A stretch of DNA of 34,235 nt from Planctomycetota bacterium. Lineage in GTDB: Bacteria; Planctomycetota; Planctomycetia; Pirellulales; Pirellulaceae. Numbering within the stretch: the stretch's first letter is position 1; the number at the start of each line of letters is the position of its first letter. The stretch spans positions 1-34,235 of the forward strand of contig CAUJKA010000488.1 of assembly GCA_963204965.1 (NCBI GenBank). Direction: 5' to 3'. The translations under genes and the position numbers were made by a program. Below, in pieces: positions 1 through 13,700 of this stretch. The notes under the pieces were generated by a model. The model had not been told where the DNA came from. It searched no databases and saw only the letters and a list, made by a program, of their open reading frames with translations.

Positions 1-1740
1 CAGGGCGGCAGCGGTCCGAATTTGCTATTCGGCGATCTCGGACGAGATACGCTCAAGGGGCGTGATGCTGCTGACACGATAAGCGGCGGTTTAGACGACG
101 ACTTCATTTGGGGCTACGGTGGCAAAGACACTCTGCACGGAGATGACGGAGCTGATGAGATTCGCGGCGGCAACGACGCCGATGTCATCGAAGGAGGATT
201 GGGCAATGACAAAATTTGGGGTGAGGAAGGCGACGATACGATCAATGCCGGCGCAAGTAATGACACCGTTTGGGGCGGCAATGGAAATGATCTGATTCGT
301 GGTGGGTTGGGCTCGGATGATCTGTATGGCGAAGGTGGCAATGACACGATCTATGCGGCCGATTCAGAGCAAGGGACTCGGATCGACGTACTTCACTTGA
401 TCGTCGGTGGAGATGGCAGCGACGTGATTTATGGAGATCTTGGAGCTGATCAGATCTTTGGCGATAACCAAGACGGCTCTGGAACTGGCAACGATACCAT
501 CAACGCGCTTGATGGTAACAACACAATCACCGCCGGTCCTGGGAATGACTATGTAACTGCTGGAAAGGGCGTCGACATTGTCTGGTTAGGTGCTGGCAAC
601 GACAATGCTTCGACCGGCGATGGCGCGGATGACGTGCACGGTGAGGCTGGAAACGACATGATCGTTACTGGCGCGGGGAACGATCGCATCTGGGGTGACG
701 CTGATGACGACAAGATCTATGCAGGTATTGGCAGCGATGAGATTTACGGTGGATCTGGTAACGATCTCATTCAAGCGGGCGAAATCACTGAGGCCAATGC
801 GGCGAGCGGCCAGTTTGCCTCGACGCACATCATCGACGCTGGTGATGGTGAAAACGTCGTCTATGGCGATCTGGGCAATGACTCTGTGACTACAGGCAGT
901 GGTCGCGATACGATCTATACCTTTGCTGGTAACGATGTCATTCGATCGGGTGCTGGCGACGACTACGTCGAAGCCGGAGGAGGCTCGGACTTTGTCGTAG
1001 CGGGGCTTGGCAGCGACACGATTATCGCTGGAGTAGATAAAAATGGATCAGGTGCCGCTTCTGATCGCAATACTGTGTACGGCGATGACGAGACCGACGA
1101 TAGCGTTGCGGCTGGTGCCTTCGCAGGAAGTGCAAACGCGGACACTATCTATGGCGATGTCGGCGACGATACGATCTGGTCGAATACCGGCAATGATGTG
1201 GTCTATGGCTTGGGCGGCAATAATATAATCTACGCGGGCTGGGGCGCTGACACGGTCTACACTGGTTCAATCAACGGTGCAATTGGCGTAGCTTCAGATA
1301 CCAATCAAATTTGGTCAGATCCTGATCAAGCCACCAGCGCACCGAACGGATCGCTCGCTAAGGATCATGGCGACACTGTCTTTGGTAGCCAGGGTGTCGA
1401 TGTCATTTGGACCGGACCGGGCAATGATACAGTCACAACCTATTCCGGCAACGACAATGTGCGCTCGGGTGAAGGCGACGACAGAATCGATGCTGGCGAC
1501 GGTGACAACACCATCGATAGCAGTGATGGCGACGACTTAGTCACTACCGGTTCAGGCACGGACTATATTTTGTCGGGTGCTGGCAATGATCAAGTGAGTT
1601 CTGGTTCTGGACATGACGAGATTTACGTCGGTGCAGGCAATGATATTGTCGATGCCGGAGAAGGTGACGACTTCGTCGAGGCTGGAGACGGTGATGATCA
1701 AGTAATTGGTGGCGCAGGTCGCGATATCATCTGGGGTGGC
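1..1740 (+). repeat. RTX (hemolysin-type calcium-binding) repeat block 1a
   Basis: This is dense coding repetition of the nonapeptide GGxGxDxUx, with units such as GGNGNDLIRGG and GEGDDRIDAGDGD in tandem. The family forms a parallel beta-roll with calcium bound in the turns. Short non-RTX loops interrupt it near 358-405 and 778-830. The DNA repeats are diverged copies, not perfect tandem repeats. Confidence 0.93.
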
Positions 1741-4700
1741 ACTGCGATTATCACAGCAGCTGCGTTTCGTCGCGATGACGAAGATTTCTTCCTGCGAGCG
1801 ACAAACTTTCCGGGAGCTCAGTGGTCCGTTGAATTGGGAATGGTCCGCAACGTGCCTCGCTCATTCGGTGGACTTGCTGTTGCAGGCACAGCTGCTGACG
1901 GAAGCGATCGTTTGCGAGGGAACGAGGACAACGACTGGATTTGGGGTGGGGGCCAAGCTGACGATATCGACGGCGGCGCAGGCGATGACTACTTAGACGG
2001 CGGGGATGGTCAGGATCAGTTGGGCGGCGGCGCAGGTCGCGACACGATGCGAGGCGGTAGCCAGGATGACTCGCTGAGCGGCGGGGATGGCATCGACCAA
2101 CTCTTCGGCGATGGAGGTACCGACAATCTCTTTGGCGACGGAGGTGAGTTCAATACGACGACTGGCCAGTTTGACCTTGCCAACCAGCGGTTGTTCGGCG
2201 GCGATGGCATCGACTATTTGTACTCGTTTTCTTACTCGATCACCAACGCTGCAGTCGAACTAGAAAGCCTACTGCAAGGTGACGAACTGCATGGTGGTTC
2301 CGGAAACGACATGCTATTCGGTAGCATACGCAAGAACACCATCTACGGTGATGACGGCGATGAAACGATTTATGGCGACGCATTAGCCGGGCCTGGTTAT
2401 GCGGCTTGGTCTCAACAACAACTCATCGGCGGCAGCGACATTCTAGTCGGCGGTAGTGGTTTTGATCGACTGTACGGTGGTGGCGGCCACGATTCACTGT
2501 ACGGAGGATTCGACTCTGACTTGCTTGAAGGACAAAATGGAGTCGACCGACTTTATGGCGGTCCCGGAATCGACAAGCTGATCTTTGATGTTAGCCCGAC
2601 GTACGATCCAATCCCAGCTAATCAAGTTGAAACGTTTGACGGGCACGGACCTTATGCTCCAGCTCTCACGCAAAGCAGCTCTGATCTTTACGCTGACGAT
2701 GACAATGCAACCGATATTCTGATCGTCGCTGGGACCGACGCTGGAGACACGATTCGACTAGGCCAAGTCGAAATTCCAGTTAATGGAAGTTCAAGGCTAA
2801 CGACAAAGCTTGCCGTGCAAATTGGCAATGATAGTTCGCAACGCATTTATACGGCGACATGGAGATCCTTCGACGATCCACAAGACGACAATGGCGTGCC
2901 GTTAATTGAGCAGTTCCAAATCACCGGCTTGGGCGGAAACGACCGAATCGATTTCATTAGAGGTCAAGAGACGTTCGTAGGCGTTAATGCTACTCTGGAT
3001 CAAGTCCAGCCGCTGGATGTTTCCGATCTGACGGTTCGCGGTGAAGATTGGGTTACGGTGATCAACGGTGGCGATGGCGACGACACGATACTAGGTTCCA
3101 ACGCGCGAGATCGCATCGATGGCGGACGAGGAGACGACGTCATCTATGGCTTTGCGGGTGACGACCAACTTTGGGGTGATGGTGGAGCCGAGCAAGGCGA
3201 GCCCAACGACCATGATCGATTGTTTGCGGGAAGTGGCAACGATGACCTGATCGGTGGGCAGGGTACAAATCAGCTCTACGCCTGGAGCTTTGATCCCGAT
3301 GGTGGCTTAGGGCAACTACAGTTCTCCCACCTACAAAGCTCAACAGCTCAAACGCAAGTTCATAAGCTTGTCGGCAACTATAAGCTACCGGTCGATGGAC
3401 GCCTCGCCTACGATGCAGTCTTCACATTGACGCTTGGTGTTAATGCTCCTGTGCCGGTTCGAGTCGCCGCGGATAGCTCCAACAACAATCGAGCGGACCT
3501 GCTAAGCGATGTAATCGCGGTGGTTACTTCGGCTGGCCTCGGTGGTCAAGTTACGGTAACTCTTGAAGACAATCGCTTAGTACTCACAAGCGGATCGCAA
3601 AAGCTAACAGTTCGTCGCAACGAGGACTTCGGTGTTTATGTTGATGCCGCCGGAGTTCTGTACACCGATAGTGGCGATCACATCGGCGGCTTGGACGCCA
3701 ACGGAAACGCTATTCCCGATGGTATTCTGGATGAAGATCAGAATATAAGTGGTCCCAAGCGGTCAGCAAGAATTGTTCAAGACACTGGTCTCAATCGTGT
3801 CATGGGTGGGCCTCGTGGCGATCAGCTTTTTGGTGGAACTGGACTGGACTTCCTGTATGGCAATGGCGAAGTCGGAAGCACGGATCAGATCTATGATCGC
3901 AGCGGGAAGAGCTTTGAGGATTTGGATTCCGGTTTAGCAGGTGACGAATGGAAGAACTACGCTAAGTCGACCAACAAAGTCTGGTACTACGGCGGGAGTA
4001 ACCTGGACGATGTGATCACCGTTGACTACGTGACTGAGCCGGGGTTGTTGCAGCAGCGGCATTTGATCACTCGACTTTCGAACAACGGAGGTAACTTCAC
4101 TTTTGATGCTCGATTACATTTGGATTTTTCAGCTCGCGATGCATCGGGTAAGTTGATTTGGAATCCTGATGATAGTTGGTACGGTGTCGCGCTCGTTGGA
4201 AGTCGCACTTTAGATCCAAGCCAAACGCCTGATCAGCCGGTACAATTCTCACTTTCCATCGACGGCAATTCCGCCAAGGAAATGTCGATAGATTTCGCAA
4301 GTGTGTCACCTACGCAAGAGGCTTGGCTTGAAGCGATTCAAAATGCCCTCAAGGATGTTGGACTGGGCGATAAATTGCTTGCACGACTTAGCGAAGGCAA
4401 GCTCGCACTGACGCGTGTGGACGGTGATACTCAGGTTGGAGGATCATTGCAGATCTTCACTACCAATGCGGCCGCTCGAAGCGTTCTGGGATTCTCTGAT
4501 GAACAAAGATCCAAGGTGGGCTTTGTTGGATCGCGCGCATTGGCTGGTTTGTTGCCTCCTGAAGGAGATTTTCAAGCCATCATTGTTGACGCTCTGGGCG
4601 GCAATGACACGGTCAACGTTGGCCCCACTGTCACAAAATCCGTATGGACTGATGGCGGCGCCGGTAACGATCGAATTCTTTACGCGTCTGGCTCGGCGAT

Positions 4701-7700
4701 ACTGATCGATAACGCAGAGAGTTTGGCTCGCAACGATTCTCCAGAATCGGCCTTTGATCTCGATGGAAGTTTCCCCAACGGTGACCCTGGCATCGAACAC
4801 AATTGGCGGAAGCCGCAGTCGATTATTGGCATGACGCTGGATAATCCTGAGGATCATGACTGGTACTCGTTCAAAATTGTTGATGCATCGCAGCTTCCAG
4901 TTGCCGGAGATTACTTGCGCATCACTTCACTCGCCGTTACAGATCAGATTCAACTCAAGCTCTATGGATTGAATTCCACTGGGCAAAGGCAGTTGTTAGC
5001 AACATCGAATTCGAGCACTGGACTTCTGCGTTGGTCTGACTCTACTCAACCCATTGCACTCAACCAAGATTACTGGTTGGAAGTAGTTAGCAACAAGATT
5101 CCTACAAAGTATCAAATCGATATTCTCACGAGAGATTGGGCCGAGCCGAATGGAAGCAAGAACACAGCGCTAGACTTAACCGTCGGCTCAATGCAGTTGC
5201 AGAAGTATGCAGCGGTGAGCGGGCTATCACTGAACACGGCGACTGACGAAGATTGGTTCCAATTCGAGATCGAAGAAGACATTGCTTTCGACGATATTAG
5301 CCAGTCGATCGCTGTAATGCTTCGTTCGGGAGAGAGCGTCAAAGTAAGCATTCTCCAGAATACTGATCTTCGCACTACGGTGATCTCAAGCGATAGCCGT
5401 TTGTCCGATATCTCGCTCGCAGGTTTGAGCAAAGGCAGGTACTACCTTCGAGTTCAGTTTAACAATCCCGCAATTAGCACATACGCCGACTACGAAGTTC
5501 GACCAAGGTTTGGCAGCAGTCGCGGCACACTGGTATTGAATAATCCGTTGATTGTCAACGATGAAGTTCATCCGAACAATCCTCCGAGAGTTCTGGATCT
5601 ATCCAGTCAAGTGAAGTCAATCCGCAGAGACGTGTTGTTGGGCAGTGCCGGAGATGACGTCTTGATTGGCGGCAGCTTCGAGGACTGGGTACTAGGCGGC
5701 GACGGCAATGACGTTCTGTCAGGCGGAAGGGATCGGCAAGCTCAGGATCTTTTGTGGGGCGGTCTGGGCGATGATATCTTCCAGGTCTTTCCCGATCAGT
5801 TGTCATTGCTTAAGTCATCTCGCAGTTCATTGAATGCGTTGGATGCTCAAACTCAAGCAGCCACTCAAAGCGATCGATTTGACGGAGGGATGGGCAACGA
5901 TCAAGTACTGTACCTTGGCGGCGATCTTGATGCGCAGGGACGTGTTATCCCAGATTTCGTTTCCATTACCTATGACCCCGTCAATGCGCGACATGCTTTG
6001 ACGAGTCGAGTCTGGGATACGGCGAACCAACAGTGGATGATTGATGCCAAGTCAGGGCAATTCCGACAGGACTATGCGTTCTTCACCACGACCTCCACCG
6101 AACAATGGGTCATTGATGCGCAAGCCGGTAATGATGAAGTCCATGCTGACGCTGAATACAAGATTCCAGGTGCCTATTTGAGTGGAGTTACTGAGTGGGG
6201 TATCAAAGCCGGAATGGTACAGCAGGGCGCTTTAGGAAAGCTTGTGATTCGTGGCGGTGCTGGGGCTGATCGTCTGTTTGGTGGAGCCGGTGACGACTCA
6301 ATCGACGGCGGTACTGAGAGCGATGTTATCGTCGGTGGAACAGGCAACGATTCTATCACCGGTGGTATAGGCGACGATTGGTTGGCTGGCAACGTGCTTA
6401 GTTTGATACCGGATCGATATGAATATGTGAGTGGTCAAAACAACAATCTTGTGGTTGGGGCAGTTGAATTCAGCGATGAAAAGCTGAAGCTCGCCAAGAC
6501 GCTGTCTCAAGACCTGGAAGTATCTGGTTTGACACTGCATTCAGGCGATCAAGCTGATTGGTACATATTGGCTGCTCCAACTTCACAGTTCGATTTTGGT
6601 GGTGGTAAGAGGGCTTTGATTCAGCCCAACATGATCAGCGTAACGCAAGGTTTTAGTACTCAGCTTTTTGCCGCCCAACGCGATGCTGGATCAGGAGCCA
6701 TTCAGCCAGTCGAGCAATTTGAGGATGTGCCTGCGTATTACATGTTGAAGGTCAGTGGCGGAACCGGAGCCTATAGTTTGACTTTTGAAAGCGACACTTG
6801 GGCGAGGACCACCAAAGTTGACGCCAATGACTCAGTCGCACAAGGCGGAGCCAATGCGCTGATTCCTATGTCTCAACTTGTCGATACTCCAGCCTTCATT
6901 CCCTTGGGCGATTTGGACAACGATGGACGCGCTGACTTTGTTTCTGCTTTCCAAACCAGCGGAAGCTCGACGATTGCCAAGGTGACTTTTGGATCGCCTC
7001 TAAGTCAACTGGCTACCAGTACATCAACATTCAACATTCAACTGCCCGCGACAAGCTTTGAATTCATAAGTGGTGATTTCAATGGTGATAACCTTGATGA
7101 CGTCGCCGTCTTCACAGGTGTGATAGCGTCAGATTCTGCTAGCGTTCGCATTCTGCTAGGACGACCTAGAACGCAATGGGCAAGCTCCGTCTCGATAATG
7201 GATGCAGCCGATGTCATTGTGGTCGGTGGACCGGGACTGACTCGCGTGGCTTCAGGTGGTGATATCAATGGCGATCACAAAGACGACCTGATGTTTGGCT
7301 ATGAAACGGACAATGCGGTTCGCATCTTGTGGGGTTCATCCGCATGGAGCTTGAGAAATGACGCGACACTTGCAAGCTTCAACTTTGACAGTTCGCTCCA
7401 TAACTTCACAGCGATAAACCAAAACTCAAATGATCCTTTAGCGGCGAATGTGAATTGGCACCAATCAGAGCTTGAGCCTGGAAGTTTAGCAATTCCTTCA
7501 ACAACATTCATTCCCGGACACACCTTTGGAGGAACCGCTGCTTTCCACATCAACACTCCCGAAGAGGTTCAGAGCTTCGATTTAGGCGCGGTGGTCAAAG
7601 GCCAACTTACTTCACCGCCGATCAGTTTGGCGGGAAGCGGAAACCAGCCGATTGAACTCTCGTTCGCTTCGCTCCTTGAAACTGAAAACAGAGATGGCGA

Positions 7701-10700
7701 GGCTGTTAGTTATGACAAGGCTGTCGTACGAATTTCCAAATTGCCGGATTTTCCAAGTGATAGCAACACGATGGTTGTGGCCGCCAATGGCTCGTCCCTT
7801 TACGAAGGAAGTAGTGTCAATCCCGTGCTGTTGAGAGATGGTGTTACCAATCAGTTTCAACAGGTTTCGATATCGCTCGGCCGTAGTGGAGCAAATGATT
7901 GGTTAAACGGTTATCAGGGAAACATCTGGATTCGATTCGAGTTTGATTCGGGAGATTCAGTTTTAAACAACTACCTGGGATGGTACGTCGATGACGTTAA
8001 GGTACAGACCAGCGTTCTCAAGCTTCTTGCCAATGACGCCCCGTTGACGATTCAAGGTTTCCCCGATGTAGTCGGTACAACAATCGACGAAAGTGACCAG
8101 TTCTTCGGAACTGCAATTGGTTCGATAGGCGACCGCAATGGTGATGGCAAGAGCGAGTTCGCGATCGCTTCACGCACTCGACTGTATGTGTTTGATGGAA
8201 GTAGTAATCTGAACTCAGGCAGCGTCGCAGGAAAATACGCAGCCAAGTTTGAACTCGCCGGTTTATCGGGTCTAAGCGCTGGCTTCGCGGGGTTGGGGTC
8301 TGACGTTGTCGCCCTTGGGAACATTGATGGTCAAGGCACCAACGATTTTGCGCTCAGTCGTCGCGACGGCTCCATGCAGTATCCATCTTTAGTCTTCACA
8401 CAAGGCTGGACCGGAACAGCGGCTTCACCGTCGATATTCACGCTCGACAATACCTTCTCAAATCCAAGCGTGGGAGTAACTCGCTTAAATGCTGCCTTTA
8501 TTGCCAGTGCGGGTGATGTCGATGGTGATACATTCGCAGACTTCACAGCTACATCTACTGAAGTACTATCGTCCTTGATTGGCTACTTTGGAGGCAATAC
8601 CGTCGAGCACAACGTGGCTCAGGTCTACTTTGGCGGAATACAGGTTTCTAGCACTCCTGGAGTTAGCATTGAAACCGCGAGCCCCTCATTCGGTAGATCT
8701 TATGACATCTCTTCACTCTCCCGTGTTTTCGGATCGCTCGGCGATGTTGACGATTCGAAAGATGGCAGGTCGGACTTAGTATTGGCGGACAGTTTTGGAA
8801 AGTATGTTCAAGTCTTTCGCGGACGAAAGCGAGATTTGACTCAGGTCACAACGCAAAGTCTAAGTGCAACGCCGGCGACTTTACCGATCAGCCCGCCCCT
8901 GCTCCCCGGTGCCACCAATGCGCTGATTGGATTGGATTTGGCAAACTCCGCAGCGACTGTGGTGAGCATGCAGAGTATCTCTGCTATCGAAGGCTCAATT
9001 GATTCGCCAATCTACGGTTCAATTGATCTCCGCTCGTTGGGAGACTTTAACGGCGATGGATTCGAAGATTTCATTGCCGACTTCTCGCATACCGCGTACA
9101 TGTTGCTTGGCCCAGTGACTCTGGATCAGAACCGTTCCATCGCCGATCTGGCCGATGTCACGATCGATCTGCGAGCTGGATCGCAAGATTCAAAGTACTG
9201 GTATCGCTTGGCGCGCTCATCGGGTGATGTAGACAATTTTGCAGGTGTTCAAGCTGAAGCAGGTCTATCAGATATCGTCGCCATTCGCAGTTTGCCCAAC
9301 GTCGATTCTAGCCTTGAAGTGAAGGTACTGGGTGGCACACGCACGCCAACTGTTTCTTACGATCTACTAAATTTGCCATCGGAGCAGAGCTTTGTCCCAA
9401 CAGATGTGCTCTATGTGGATGGCTCTATCTCCGCAACGATAGCAGACATGGCCGGTGATAGTCGATCCGAAGTCGTAGTGGCGGGCCGAAACAGAACGAG
9501 CAATCTAAGTCAAGTATCTGTGATTAGTCGAACAACGAACAACTGGGCGGCTTCAACGCGTTCGATTCCTGCTCCCGAGTTAGTCGTCAACGGAAACGCC
9601 GAGACGGGCTCGCTCAGTCCATGGACATCGGATCGAAATCCGTTCTCAATCTCCACGAGTAACTTTTCAGAGGGTACGCGGTCGTTCAAGAGTAATTTGC
9701 TGGCAAGTTCCAGTCAGATGAGTCAAACAATTTCATTAGCAGGTTATGAGAGCTACATCGACGCGGGATTCCAAAAGTTCACTTTGGGTGCGAGTGTTCT
9801 AAGATTCAACCAAACCACTGCTACAGCAATTGCAACTTTCCTCGATTCCCAGGGCCTAGCAATCTCATCAAGCATGCAATTCCCTGCTAACACTTCGCTC
9901 ACTACGTGGCAACCAGTAGGAGGAACGTTCATCGCGCCGGTGGGCACACGTTCGATCAGAATAACGCTGCAGGCAGGTCGCTCAGTATACTTCGACGAAG
10001 TTTCCCTCAAACCTGCCAATAATACGAATCAACTCATACTAAGTTCGGTACATGATATCGATGGGAATGGTAAGGAAGACGTCGTATTATCCGACCCATT
10101 TGATCGACGTGGGGCAATCACTTGGGTTCAAACCGCTTCAGAAACGACTCTGTTGACGGCCTCCAGTCTGTCGGATCCACAACACACACTTGGAACCGAT
10201 GTTCGATCTGTCGGAGACGTCAATGGCGATGGCTATGCGGAACTTGCCATAGTAAACGCAGTGTCCAATTCGTTGAACAACAGTGGCGCTTATAGAATCG
10301 AAGACCAAGTACAGCTGTACTACGGCTCGCCGTTTCCGGCGGGTACTCCAATGCAACTTTGGAAAACAATCAATCGAGTTGGCCCGACGGTTACGGGACT
10401 TTCTCTAGAAGTGACATCTGGTGATTTTGATGGGGATGGTAAGTCCGACTTGGCCGTTGCCGAAGTTATCGGCGGCAACTCGCTACTGCAAAGTAACATC
10501 AACGTATTCCTAGATATCTCGTCACAAACTTGGGGCAGTGCGCTCACGCTGGCAGATGCCACTAGAGTGATCAACTCGCCAAGCTCAAGAGGTCTTGTGG
10601 ATGGACTCAGTTCGTCGGACAGTCTCGATCTGGACGGTGACGGTGCTAGCGAGCTAGTGATGATGGCGAATTTGGGCAAGTCATCTTCAAGTCTTCAAAC

Positions 10701-13700
10701 AGTCGGACGAATCTTCCTGGGCTATGGAGTAGAGAAGCGACATGTTCTTCCGAGCAACGACGTTCGACTGCTCGCCAACGATGTGGATTCTGGCCAGTAC
10801 TTAGTGTCGACCGGTCGTGGACAGGAAACAACTTTCACGGCAACTATTAACGATGACAGCGATCGATGGTTCGAGTTCCGAACTGTTGGCGATGGAATCC
10901 CTGGAAATGCGTTCAGTGTGACTCCATCAAGTCAAGTTGGTCAGCAAGCCATCAGCGGATCAAGCGTCAATGGAGCAGGTACCTCAATTTACCTTCAAGC
11001 TGCCGAGTTCAGCCTAGCGCCAATCGTCGGCGACGTGTTAAATCCGGATGCGACGATTCAAACAGCGACATTGAGCTTTCAATATGGAACCAGCATGGTA
11101 GATCCACTGAATTCAGTGAATCTAATCGATAGTGCGAAAGTCAACTATCAAGGCCGTGAAATACTGTACTTCAATTCAAGCGGAAGATTGGTTTTCACAG
11201 ATGGAAATGCAGGACATCTGAAGTCAGTTTCACGTGGGGGAACTGATGTCTACTACGCATCAGGTCTGCTCTCGAACGCATCGCGGCTAGTTTACAATCT
11301 CTCCGCGCAACCAGATTCGACAAGCTATTGGATCGTCGACAATCCTGGTGCAACTCCACGGGAAGTTGTTGGATTGAACGAGCCATTGATCTCCCAGGAA
11401 TTGATTGGAAACCAATGGTATCTATTGACTGGCTTTGGCAACGAGCGACAGCTCAGTGTAGTCGATATCACTACTGGAACTTCAAGCGTTCTTGCCACCG
11501 GAGTGATCAGTCAATTCAAGATTGTTGATCAAGTTGCATACTTCTCAATAGAAGAGGATGGTGTTAGCGAACTTCGAAGAGTTGAAGGCGCTGGATCCAG
11601 TCTGATTCATAACGGTTACGTCAGTCTCCTCGGTAGTGCAAATTGGGCCGGCGAAGGACTCGTGTTTAGCTCGACCACTGGCACCTACTTCATCGCCAAT
11701 GCCGCGACCGTGGCCAATCAATTCGATACGCAAGTTGCCAGTCAAGGAGTCCTTCTAGGCAATCGCTTCGTCTACGTGACGCAGCTTGGGGGTTGGTGGA
11801 GTACTGATGGCAGCGTGGCAGGGACGCAGCCCATCGCTTCAATCCCGAACAATCTCTTTCCCGGCGAGATGAAGTTGTTAGGTGATACTGTCTACGTTAC
11901 AAGCGTCTTTTCACTTTTTAGTCTGCGCGCAGATGGAACTTCTTACACCCTTACTCAACTATCCGATCAGTTCGTTGGTGTCGGTTTTGAATCGCCAATT
12001 GCCAAGGTCAACCAGCACGTTTACTTCAAATCTGGCTTTGGTGACCTGTATCGAACCGATGGAACGGTCGCCGGAACAAGTTTAGTCAAGAGTTACGATT
12101 TTTACTTGTCTGGGTTCACGAGTTTGGGCGGCCAACTGGCATTTATGAGCAATGGTCAGTTTCATGTGAGCGATGGAACTTCCAATGGAACTGGCCTGAT
12201 CGGAACGATTAACAAGGCGCAAGTCCGTCTTAAGTGGACTCAGAACAATGGAAGTGGATTGGAACCAAACTCCATCGCCTTAAATTCAGACACTTTCGAA
12301 ATCGAGGGTCGAGGTCTGAATTATCAGACTTACACGCTACAGGCTGATCAAACTGAGTCCATTCGCGCCATGCTAGAACGCGGCTGGAGCAGTGTACTTG
12401 CGATTGTTGAACCAGTATCCGATCCCTTGTTCGATGCGGCAAATGTGTATGTTAGTAACTCTTTCAACCACGAACTAAGGGTAGCGCATAAGCCTGGTGT
12501 TCAGGTCGAGTTCTATGATGCCAGCGGAGTCATGCTGGCAAAGAACGCCTCAGTTGTTGATCTGCGTGGCTTCAGCGCAGGCCGATACTTCATTCGAGTT
12601 CAAGAAGGTAGTAGCCAGTCCGTTAAGTTCTCGTTCTTGCCGCCAGTGGCCGGGCAAACATTGGCTGGCTTCATCGAGAATGATCGTGATCGAATTCAAG
12701 GTGGCGATGGCAACGACTTTATCGTGGGCAATCAAGATCTTGATCGGCTGAGCGGCGGTCTGGGGGTTGATACGTTTGACGCTGACATGGTTGAGGTGCG
12801 AGATCTTCGCACAGAAGACGTCAGACAAATTGCTACCGATCAGTCGATTGCCACAAAGAACCATCGAAACATCGACCCGGTTGTCTCCATTGCAGATCCG
12901 ATTTTGCGTGCTGCGATCGCCGAAAAGCTTGGTGTACCGATAACAGTACATGGAGTTTTGGCCCGTGAATTTCACGCCAGTGACTTGGCAACGATTCAGT
13001 CGTTAGATCTTTCCAATATCGCTTCGCTGGACGGAATCGAATTTGCGATCAATCTTGAGACATTGGCGATCAGCAACTCGAGTATTGGTTCATTGGATAA
13101 GTTGACTCCGATGGTGCCGACCGCAGGTGAATTTGTCGGTATTCAATTGGGAGCGGCGCGACTTAAGAACCTTGCAATTTCCCAAACTCCGATCGCGAGT
13201 ATTGCGACATTAGCGAATCTGCGATCGTTGCAAGTTCTTCAACTACTGGATTTGAGCCAGGGTGGGCCGGGGCTGACTTCGCTGGCACCGTTAGAAGATC
13301 TGACAGAGCTTGTGTTTCTGACGGTGGATCGCTCGCTGCAACAGTCCGCTTCCTTGGTACCGCTGGCAAACCTCCAAAAGCTGCGATCGTTAAGTCTAAA
13401 CGGTAACTCGGTAGTCGATGTGACTCCTTTGGCGAGTCTAACTTCGCTAGAACGGCTTTATCTTGCCAACAATCAGGTTCGGAGTATTCAAGCTTTGACA
13501 GCTTCGCGAGTTCTTGATGAAAGCCAACAGATCGTCTCCGAGGGAGATTCTGGTGTTGCCTATGGACCTCAGTGGGTGCCATCAACCGATAGTTCGGCAT
13601 TTGCAGGTGGTCAATCAAGCACTGCGGGAATGAACACACTAACGCCTCCAAGTACAGCGACCTTCTATTTGGAGTCACTTCCAAGCGGTCGGTACGATGT

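Larger units (their letters stand above)
6883..10734 (+). repeat. FG-GAP / integrin-alpha-like propeller repeats with two inserted modules
   Basis: Some fourteen copies of a G-D-x-N/D-G-D-x-x-x-D/E-hydrophobic motif are visible, for example GDFNGDNLDDVAV, GDVNGDGYAELAI and GDFDGDGKSDLAV. The spacing is about 60-75 residues in regular stretches. These are the calcium-binding loops of FG-GAP blades. The number of copies suggests two propellers of about seven blades. Two jelly-roll-like modules interrupt the array, at 7381-8010 and 9568-10020. Confidence 0.88.

Noticed and set aside
1..2586. Regularly spaced repeats that could suggest a CRISPR array or tandem DNA satellite
   Set aside because: The repeats are diverged, in frame, with a 27-base period that encodes RTX nonapeptides. 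There are no identical repeats with unique spacers.
4444..4857. Antisense open frame of 137 codons
   Set aside because: No ribosome-binding site or domain, and it opposes the start of a PPC-like domain. Treated as a shadow.
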